This document shows positions 6,485 through 13,345 of a stretch of 48,941 nt of DNA, in pieces. Below the pieces are notes generated by a model. The model was not told the DNA's origin, did not search any database, and worked only from the letters and a program-made list of their open reading frames with translations. Location of the stretch: positions 1-48,941 of the forward strand of contig JAXHTS010000067.1 of assembly GCA_034190085.1 (NCBI GenBank), given 5' to 3'. This DNA is from Spirochaetota bacterium (GTDB lineage: Bacteria > Spirochaetota > UBA4802 > JAFGDQ01). The stretch's first letter is position 1, and each line of letters opens with the position of its first letter. A program made the translations under genes and the position numbers.

Positions 6485-9004
6485 ATGACACCAGAATTAC
6501 ATAAAAATACAGAGCTTTCGCAAAAGAAGAGTATGAAAGAACTTGAAGAGAGTAGAGAGTGGTGGTGGGTTGCCGAGAAGAAGAGGTCAAAGCGACTGGA
6601 TTATCTTAGGAAGGCTGTCTGGAAAAAGGGCAGAAAGGGAGGAATGTATGAACCAGGCCTTAAGGTAGATATTGAAAGACCACTATTATTCACAGAGGGT
6701 TGGAAGGATAACGAGAATGAACACATAATAATGAGAAGAGCCAAGGCCTTAGCCTATGTGTTTGACAACATTCCGATCTTTATTACAGACCAAGCACAGC
6801 TTGTGGGATATTTGGGGAGTCAACCAAATACCCTCTTCTGGTATTGTGAATTAGCTAGTTTCGGAAATGATGAGATATACAATGATCCAGTTGTAGTCCC
6901 TGAACCTCAGGAGGATTCTCTCAAGGTTATGGCGGATATCAACAATTATTGGAGTACAAGGGATTGTATGGGGAAGATGTTGAGGGACCTCTCAGGTGAG
7001 GAAGTTGTAAAAATGATGACTTTTGTACTCTTGTGGAGTTTCCCTGTTGGCGGCAGCTTCGGTTATGCGGGTAAGGATTACGAGTACTTTATGACTGGCG
7101 AGAAAGCATTTGAAGATATTATTGATGAGATACAGATGAAGATAGATGAGGCAGAGGATAAAATTGATGGCAATCCAGGCCCTGATATTCTGCCACTATA
7201 TGATAAGCTAACCAATTGGGAGGCAATGCAGATTGTTCTAGAGGCTTGTATAAGAAATGCCAAGAGGTATTCAAGGTTGGCGCGTATAATAGCGGAGAAT
7301 TTTGAATCGGATCCCAAGAGAAAGGAAGAGCTACTAAGGATTGCAGAGACATGTGAAAGAGTGCCCGGGAAGACACCGAGGAATCTGCAGGAATCACTTC
7401 AATATGATCACTTCATTCAAGTGTGGACTAGATTTGAGGATATTGAGGGTGCATGGCCAGCTCGTCCGGATTATTATCATTGGCCATATTATGAAAAAGA
7501 TGTCATTGTAGATAAGAGTATTACGAGAGAGGAAGCGATTGATCTTCTTGGAGAGTATATGATTCGTGCCAATGAGACCGGTTATTATCTAGCAAGGGTT
7601 GGCGCTGAAGGAATTCAGGGTATAACAGGTACATGGGTATGGACTTTAGGCGGAGTCAACAAAGACGGCACTGATGCGTGCAATGATTTGACTATAGCCC
7701 TTTTGCAGGCAGCAAGGCTAGTGCGGGTCTCAAATCCTACATTTGGATTCAGGTGGCATCCACAAGTATCGGATGAGGTGATGCGGGAGGTATTCGAGTG
7801 TATACGACATGGTTTAGGTTATCCCAGCATTCGAAATGATCCGATTTTAATTGCAAATGGTATGAATTGGCATGGACATCCTTTGGAAGAGATGCGGACA
7901 TGGGTTCACCAGGCATGCATGTCGCCTTGCCCAACAACTAAGCACGGCGCACAACCAGCAAGAATGGCAGCAACCCTGAATTGTTCGAAAATGGTAGAGT
8001 ATGCGCTACATAATGGATTTGATCATATAGTCAATATGCAGATGGGTCCGGAAACAGGGGATGCTACTAAGTTTACTGACTTTGAACAGCTTTTCCAGGC
8101 TTGGGTTGCGCAGATGGAATGGTTGATGAACTTTGGAACTCGGATAATGAACCGTGGCAGACAGAAGAGCCCAGAAAATCATGGGCGTCCCTTTTTATCA
8201 TCTATATCAGAGAAGTGTGTAGAGAGTGGTTTAGATGCTCTTGATCCCACGATAGAGCGTGGAAATTGTTGGGTTACATTTTTTACCTGGGCTGAGAATG
8301 CTGATAGTTTGGCTGCTGTGAAAAAACTAATTTTTGATGAAAAGAAATACTCTATGGAAGAATTAGTTGAGGCGTTAAGGTGCAACTGGGAGGGTAGAGA
8401 GGAGATGAGATTGGATTTTGTGAAGAATGCGCCTAAATGGGGAAATGACAATGATTATGTTGATGAGATAATGGTTCGCTGTTTGAGAGAGGTTGCAAGG
8501 CATTCACGGGAGATAAAGTGTCCGTCTGGGAATAATTGGCCTGCTTTGCCTGAGAATGTGAGTGGAAATATTCTATTTTCGAGTCTAGTTCATGCATTGC
8601 CAAATGGTAGGAAATTGGGGGATGCCCTTTATGATGGCGGAATTTCGCCAGGCCCGGGATTAGATAAGAAGGGACCTACGGCAGTGTTGAAATCATGTGG
8701 GAAGATAAATCATATAAGCGATGGCAGAGCCTTTCTGCTTAATCAGCGCCTTTCTCCTACACAATTATCAGGTGAAAAGGGATATCAGTTATGGAAATCC
8801 TATATGAAGACCTGGGCTGATTTGGGGTTAGATCATGTGCAGTTTAATATGGTTGATGACGCTACACTTCGTGCTGCTCAGAGTGATCCTGAGCAGTATC
8901 AGGAGGTGATTGTTCGTGTGGCAGGATACAGCGCTCACTTTGTGGATATCAGCCGCAAGACGCAGGATAATATTATACAGCGGACGATACAGGGTTTAGG
9001 ATAG
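6485..9004 (+). CDS. Glycyl radical enzyme, fumarate-adding (alkyl/arylalkyl-succinate synthase alpha subunit type), copy 4
   Basis: This 839-residue paralogue keeps Cys478, Arg493 and the radical glycine (Gly814). It is one residue shorter because a Ser codon is missing just after Arg493 (RMAATLN here, RMASATLN in the other copies), close to the active site. It also has distinctive differences at 115-125 and 175-195, such as WSFPVGG for WGLPVGG. The start ATG follows AAGGAGG with good spacing. It lies 105 bases after the small-subunit gene, so the two may be co-transcribed. It is followed by a near copy of the spacer and small-subunit start seen after copy 3, but that second small-subunit gene is broken. 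Substrate is unknown; fumarate addition is inferred from the Cys/Arg spacing. Confidence 0.93.
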   Translation: MTPELHKNTELSQKKSMKELEESREWWWVAEKKRSKRLDYLRKAVWKKGRKGGMYEPGLKVDIERPLLFTEGWKDNENEHIIMRRAKALAYVFDNIPIFITDQAQLVGYLGSQPNTLFWYCELASFGNDEIYNDPVVVPEPQEDSLKVMADINNYWSTRDCMGKMLRDLSGEEVVKMMTFVLLWSFPVGGSFGYAGKDYEYFMTGEKAFEDIIDEIQMKIDEAEDKIDGNPGPDILPLYDKLTNWEAMQIVLEACIRNAKRYSRLARIIAENFESDPKRKEELLRIAETCERVPGKTPRNLQESLQYDHFIQVWTRFEDIEGAWPARPDYYHWPYYEKDVIVDKSITREEAIDLLGEYMIRANETGYYLARVGAEGIQGITGTWVWTLGGVNKDGTDACNDLTIALLQAARLVRVSNPTFGFRWHPQVSDEVMREVFECIRHGLGYPSIRNDPILIANGMNWHGHPLEEMRTWVHQACMSPCPTTKHGAQPARMAATLNCSKMVEYALHNGFDHIVNMQMGPETGDATKFTDFEQLFQAWVAQMEWLMNFGTRIMNRGRQKSPENHGRPFLSSISEKCVESGLDALDPTIERGNCWVTFFTWAENADSLAAVKKLIFDEKKYSMEELVEALRCNWEGREEMRLDFVKNAPKWGNDNDYVDEIMVRCLREVARHSREIKCPSGNNWPALPENVSGNILFSSLVHALPNGRKLGDALYDGGISPGPGLDKKGPTAVLKSCGKINHISDGRAFLLNQRLSPTQLSGEKGYQLWKSYMKTWADLGLDHVQFNMVDDATLRAAQSDPEQYQEVIVRVAGYSAHFVDISRKTQDNIIQRTIQGLG

Positions 9005-9117
9005 TAGCATGAGATATGGGAGTCGTAAATTATTTGATTCTTAATGATCAATTATAGATGGAAGTGGGATTATATATTTAATTTTCATAGCTATCACCAC
9101 CGCTCTTGGCGGTGGTG
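8975..9117 (+). repeat. 143-nt identical tract, copy B (pairs with 5881-6023)
   Basis: Identical to the end of copy 3 and its spacer. Homology then continues at a lower level to about 9241, covering the small-subunit ribosome-binding site and first codons, and stops abruptly. Confidence 0.85.
9095..9117 (+). terminator. Hairpin after enzyme copy 4
   Basis: CACCACCGC pairs with GCGGTGGTG around TCTTG. The outer stem of the copy at 5996-6028 is lost because GATAGC has become TTTGCC. Confidence 0.5.
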
Positions 9118-9184
9118 TTTGCCTTTAAAATATTTAATAAAGTTGGTGCTACATAATAATGATTTATTTAGGAGGTAAAGTATT

Positions 9185-9241
9185 ATGCCTAGTGAGGAAG
9201 GGAAGTGAATGGGATAGAGTAAGGGGCGCCATGTTGGGCAT
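9185..9241 (+). pseudogene. Broken second copy of the Fe-S small-subunit gene
   Basis: The ATG, ribosome-binding site and next 50 or so bases match the gene at 6092. An extra T after ATGCCTAG shifts the frame and brings a TGA after seven codons. Similarity ends at GGGCATTA, before any cysteine codon. It cannot encode a working subunit. The following 9242-9356 shows no gene; the bases at 9288-9304 resemble the end of an insertion sequence, but this is weak. Confidence 0.8.
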
Positions 9242-9356
9242 TACAAAAGAATCTGGATCGTTCGTTGATCAACTGCCTATTCCAACAGGGCTGCCCCAAA
9301 AGTCAATGACTCTTTGAACAACCCTGTGAATAAACTATTACGCTTTTCCTAAATAA

Positions 9357-12300
9357 CTAACGCTCGTAGTGGTATCCCATGTCTACCGTACCAGCGTCAT
9401 ATAAACCGTTAGTGAGTGTAGTCTTATCGTTCAGGCCAAGAAATAGCGCGGTGTCGCTTCCAATGTCAAAGCATGGGCTAACAGTATAAGGTTGATGGGG
9501 ATGGAGAGACAGATAGTAACCGCCTCTGGAACCAGTGCAAAACTCCGGATCGCTGTTTATGTTGCCTTCTCCAGGGTAACCGCCATCTATGTCCGAGTAG
9601 GTGACAGTTGGATCACTTGATGCATTCCAGTTATATATCTCATCTCCGCTTCCTGCATCATCATTCCACATTATGCAATCTGTGATAGTAGGCGAGCTGC
9701 TGTTTATGTTGAATATCCCGCCGCCAGCGTAGACTGCGCTGTTCTCGCTGAAAGTACTGTTTAACACTTTTGGCGAACTATTATTGTTATACACTCCACC
9801 ACCTTGTGATGCGGCAGAGTTATTTATAAGGAGGCAATTCTTTATGGTTACAATATTCGAGTTGTCTTCACAATAGATACCCCCGCCATTAGTGCTCGTA
9901 TTGGAATCAAAGGTGCAATTTTCAATAGTTATAGAAGATAAACCGATGTACATACCGCCACCCCAGTATGCATTGTTTTCCTCAAATTTGCAGTTAGCAA
10001 TTGTAATATCAACCTTCAAGCTGCTGAAAATGCCACCACCCCGGATATTTGAATCTCCGCCTGTTGCATTACCTCCGGTTATAGTAAATCCGTCGAGGCG
10101 CGCATTATGACTGCCAACCACAACATGATAGACCTCATCATGCCCATTCAGTATGGTCTCATTATCCTCTGGATAATCTCGATCATTGAGGCTTTCCTCA
10201 GTTCCGTCAAATCCTCCGTAAATATCCACATTACTTTTCATGGTGAGCAGTACAGTGTCGGTGCCTGATCTTCGCCAGTATGTGCCCTCTGCAATCCATA
10301 TCTGATCGTCATCAGAGGCAACGTCAATGGCATCCTGTGGATGATCAAAGGCATTAGCCCAGGAGCTTCCATCCTCACTTCCTGCGCCACCTACAACTAC
10401 GTATAGGATATCAGCCACTTCCTCTATATCAATGTTCACCGTGGCTGTATTGCTATTCTCAATTCCATCATCCACATAGAAGGTAAAGCTATCATCACCA
10501 CTGTAGTTGGGATCAGGAGTATATGTCAGATTTGGCGTGGTCCCGCTGAGGTCGCCGTGTTGAGGATTGCCGTAATGCCATCCAAGCGGATCATTATTGG
10601 CGTCGCTTGCTGTAAGGGTAATCTCAACTGAGGTGTCCTCGGAGGTAGTCACAGACTGCGAGTCAGCAACCGGAGGTACATTCTCCCAGACAAGGGGGGT
10701 AGGATCAACGCTGTCGGACCTGCTGTCGCGGTCTGTATCCCAGTTGTTGGGGTCGGTTAAGGCGCTAATCTCATCAGGATCAAGCAGACTATCGTCATCT
10801 ATATCCGCGCTTAATGGATTAGAATAGACCGCATAGGCATGCTCTTCATCATCTTTCCCGGTATATGAAACCCCCCAGCTTTCATATATTTCCTGAAAAT
10901 CTGTTAAACCATCATCGTCAGTATCCTCATCATCATCCCTTGTTCCTAGGGCATGCTCTACTATGTCCATCACTCCATCGCTGTCTTCGTCCTTGCCGTA
11001 AACAAGATATATCTTGTCCTTATACTCAAGAACAATATCATCAAAATTGCCGTCATCAACCATCTCTGCTCTGCCATCTCTTTCCGAGTCAAGTATAACA
11101 ACCCAAAAACCCTCTTCCATGTTTTTCGCTTCAACATTGCCGATTCTATACAATACGTCATTTCCAAGTTCCCGGGTCTCATAATCCTTTTGCAGAGCAT
11201 TCTCCATAACCTCTTTCATGGTTATGCCCATCGGTTTTCCATTGGCATTACGGCGAACATTCGTAGCCACTAAATATCGCTCAGGGACCATTCCTGAAAC
11301 ATGCCCATAATTGATCTCCACTAACGCAGTTTTAACAACAGTCTCTTCATTTATAAACACAAAGTCCCTGTCATCTTCATCCACAAGATCAAAATTGCTA
11401 AGCTCAACAAATAGACCATTAGGATTAGCCATAAGTGATTCAATCTCAGTGACAGAAACGTCGTTATTCTCAATCACATAAGGTCCCTTTGTGCCGCCAT
11501 TCGGCTCCATGCCCATCCCATCCTGATCTATCCCATCTATCTTAAGTGTTGTGATGACCTTATATTGAGAGGGATTTTCAGCGTCACGCTTTCCAATTGT
11601 AATATATGGATTTTTTAGCGTAAATGCTTTATCACCAGGATTAGTTACCATTAAACCAAGTTTGATGAATCCTGATATAGTTTCCACCTCGCGGCTCTGG
11701 TAGTATTTCCGCGCCTCGCTGTATTCGTGTTGAGAATGTTGATATGATGATTTATCAACCACTAATGTATGCCCCTTTGACATTGTATTATGTGTGGAGT
11801 ATCCCGTCTTTACAGTAAGCGAGGCGGATGGGAATAACCCCCATGTGCCTGTTGACGCCTTTAGCTTTGTGTCAATATAGAAATTATTTTCTGAAAATCG
11901 ATGCGTGACAGTTGTGTCGCTTGTTGAATAAGTGCTAGATTCTTCTGTCAATTCTGACTCAAATGTCTCTGTCTCTCCGCCGGTTTCATCTGTTACTTTT
12001 ATATTGAGTCCAATATTGGGGACGCCCCATATTGAAAGCTCAACCTGCGGGATTTCCGCAATAAGAGGATTATATCCGCCTGTTGATATCTCATCAGAGT
12101 CGCTCATGCCATCGCCGTCAGTATCAGCCATTGCCGGCGATGTATGATGGATTACCACCTCATCACCGTCATTTACGCCGTCTTCGTCAGTGTCGGTCTT
12201 TTCAGGATCGCTTGAATACTCCATGCACTCGCAGTAGTCTGTAAGACCGTCGCCGTCGGTATCGGTTGTGTCTGAAGGATCTGGGTCTTCAAATATTAGC

Positions 12301-12449
12301 GCACAAATTGCTGAACTGTCGCTGTTATCGCCACTATCAGGGATGAAGGGGAAGTCGCTGCCACCATCATCTCCGCAATTAATCACAACACCAAATGCAG
12401 CAATTAATGCAATAACCAAGAGTTTTTTTAATAAACCATGCTTCCTCAT
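9357..12449 (-). CDS. Large surface lipoprotein: calcium-type (thrombospondin type 3) repeats, cadherin-like domain, beta-helix
   Basis: The 1030-residue protein starts MRKHGLLKKLL and has a lipoprotein signal peptide ending at Cys25 (VVINC). Next come Asp-rich repeats of the DTDGDGLTD type, a middle region unknown to me, a second Asp-rich cluster, a cadherin-like/tandem-95 domain (PPVADSQSV... NPDPNYSGDDSFT-like pattern) and a right-handed beta-helix with many GGG(I/V/M)Y/F turns and N-rich rungs. The beta-helix and C-terminus resemble polymorphic outer-membrane or choice-of-anchor proteins. It is probably anchored in the outer membrane and faces outward. Two in-frame starts both have good ribosome-binding sites: ATG at 12449 after AAGGAGG, and ATG at 12518 after AGGAGG, which would add 23 residues before the signal peptide. 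A promoter-like element shared with the ECF sigma gene lies at 12594-12630. Ligand unknown. Confidence 0.85.
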   Translation of the reverse strand: MRKHGLLKKLLVIALIAAFGVVINCGDDGGSDFPFIPDSGDNSDSSAICALIFEDPDPSDTTDTDGDGLTDYCECMEYSSDPEKTDTDEDGVNDGDEVVIHHTSPAMADTDGDGMSDSDEISTGGYNPLIAEIPQVELSIWGVPNIGLNIKVTDETGGETETFESELTEESSTYSTSDTTVTHRFSENNFYIDTKLKASTGTWGLFPSASLTVKTGYSTHNTMSKGHTLVVDKSSYQHSQHEYSEARKYYQSREVETISGFIKLGLMVTNPGDKAFTLKNPYITIGKRDAENPSQYKVITTLKIDGIDQDGMGMEPNGGTKGPYVIENNDVSVTEIESLMANPNGLFVELSNFDLVDEDDRDFVFINEETVVKTALVEINYGHVSGMVPERYLVATNVRRNANGKPMGITMKEVMENALQKDYETRELGNDVLYRIGNVEAKNMEEGFWVVILDSERDGRAEMVDDGNFDDIVLEYKDKIYLVYGKDEDSDGVMDIVEHALGTRDDDEDTDDDGLTDFQEIYESWGVSYTGKDDEEHAYAVYSNPLSADIDDDSLLDPDEISALTDPNNWDTDRDSRSDSVDPTPLVWENVPPVADSQSVTTSEDTSVEITLTASDANNDPLGWHYGNPQHGDLSGTTPNLTYTPDPNYSGDDSFTFYVDDGIENSNTATVNIDIEEVADILYVVVGGAGSEDGSSWANAFDHPQDAIDVASDDDQIWIAEGTYWRRSGTDTVLLTMKSNVDIYGGFDGTEESLNDRDYPEDNETILNGHDEVYHVVVGSHNARLDGFTITGGNATGGDSNIRGGGIFSSLKVDITIANCKFEENNAYWGGGMYIGLSSITIENCTFDSNTSTNGGGIYCEDNSNIVTIKNCLLINNSAASQGGGVYNNNSSPKVLNSTFSENSAVYAGGGIFNINSSSPTITDCIMWNDDAGSGDEIYNWNASSDPTVTYSDIDGGYPGEGNINSDPEFCTGSRGGYYLSLHPHQPYTVSPCFDIGSDTALFLGLNDKTTLTNGLYDAGTVDMGYHYER

Positions 12450-12525
12450 TTTTTGTTCCTCCTTAATTTTTTTTACTTCAAAAGATCTAATAATTTGAAA
12501 TAGACGTAAGCTTTTCATAACCATG

Positions 12526-12531
12526 CCTCCT
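12526..12531 (-). promoter_or_regulatory. Upstream Shine-Dalgarno for an alternative start of the large lipoprotein
   Basis: AGGAGG lies seven bases before an in-frame ATG at 12518, while a second AAGGAGG precedes ATG at 12449. Translation from 12518 would place a basic 23-residue extension before the signal peptide, so the inner start is preferred, but the sequence alone does not decide. Confidence 0.5.
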
Positions 12532-12593
12532 GAATATATTTAGTGTTAAATTTGCAAACAATGATATAACCCAATCTATCCTGTTTGCTATAG

Positions 12594-12630
12594 ATAAGCG
12601 ATCTTTCAGCCCGATTCGTCACAAAAAAAA
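12594..12630 (-). promoter_or_regulatory. Predicted ECF-sigma promoter of the large lipoprotein
   Basis: On the minus strand a T-run ending in GTGACG is separated by exactly 16 bases from CGCTTATC. The same parts with the same spacing stand 24 bases before the ECF sigma gene. ECF promoters typically have a -35 box and a short -10 box at about this spacing. The leader to the ATG would be 70-135 nt depending on the start used. Confidence 0.7.
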
Positions 12631-13204
12631 TATAAAAAAGTTGTTTATTATTTCTTGTGAGGCAAATAGGTTGTAATGTCTCGCATCAATGAAATGTGTC
12701 TTGCTTCCACATTCAAAGACTCGGGTGGGATTACTTCCATCTTTTCCTGTTAAGCTTATATCTGTGATTGTGGTTATAGATAAGGATGATCTCTATCATT
12801 CCAATCGAATGATGAATATCCGCCATATGGATATGCATTCTTTTATATTCCCTTGCTATCTATGGGATAGAGGAACAATTATTACACCAATTGAGACAAA
12901 ATTAGGGTCGTTGGAAGATAGAGACAATATGTTAATAGAATTATTGTGACATCTTTCACGGGACGATAGGAAATTAGCAAAATTTTTGAGCAGTTTTGGA
13001 CTGCTGTTATTATGGGATATTCTGGCCCTTCAGCATTCATTATCAATGAGTGCATACAAATTATACTCGGTGCTGTGAATTTGGACTTATTAGTACCTTA
13101 ACCATAATGTCTTTGTTTCCCTACGGCTTCGCTAAGGATATATTTTTGGCAAGACTTTTTAAGAATTAGAAGGATAACAGGATAAACCGCAGACTTGGTT
13201 GTCG
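12631..13204. other. Gene-poor stretch with possible decayed frames
   Basis: Between the promoter and the relic at 13205 there is an open frame of 86 codons on the plus strand (12689-12949) without a ribosome-binding site and not recognisable to me. It contains the protein-like string VIVVIDKDDLYHSN and may be a gene remnant. I see no RNA gene here. Confidence 0.3.
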
Positions 13205-13338
13205 AAGATGTTCTTATGGTAGGATTGAAATCGGTAAAACGAATAGTTAGGGCTCATGAAATGCAGTTGGTGAATTATCTCACATCAATAGGAAAACCTG
13301 TTGGGTTGATTATAAATTGTGGAGAGCTAATTGGTTGA
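13205..13338 (+). pseudogene. C-terminal relic of a GxxExxxR-type protein
   Basis: The frame ending at 13338 reads VLMVGLKSVKRIVRAHE then MQLVNYLTSIGKPVGLIIN and a short tail. This matches my memory of the conserved C-terminal part of GxxExxxR proteins, in which an (E)LK(A/S)V..L...HE.QLL.YL...G..VGLLINF pattern is typical. There is no matching N-terminal half in frame upstream, so the gene is truncated or degraded. Family function is not established. Confidence 0.55.
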
Positions 13339-13345
13339 CGCTGAA

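Noticed and set aside
744-9004. Enzymes as pyruvate formate-lyase or 4-hydroxyphenylacetate decarboxylase
   Set aside because: The single thiyl Cys followed by Met, the Arg 15 residues later and the RVAGYSAHF tail fit fumarate-adding enzymes; PFL would show two adjacent active-site cysteines.
9288-9304. GGGCTGCCCCAAAAGTC as an insertion-sequence end
   Set aside because: It resembles some IS termini, but no partner inverted repeat or transposase was found.
12689-12949. 86-codon plus-strand frame as a real gene
   Set aside because: No ribosome-binding site and no recognised family; kept only as a possible remnant.
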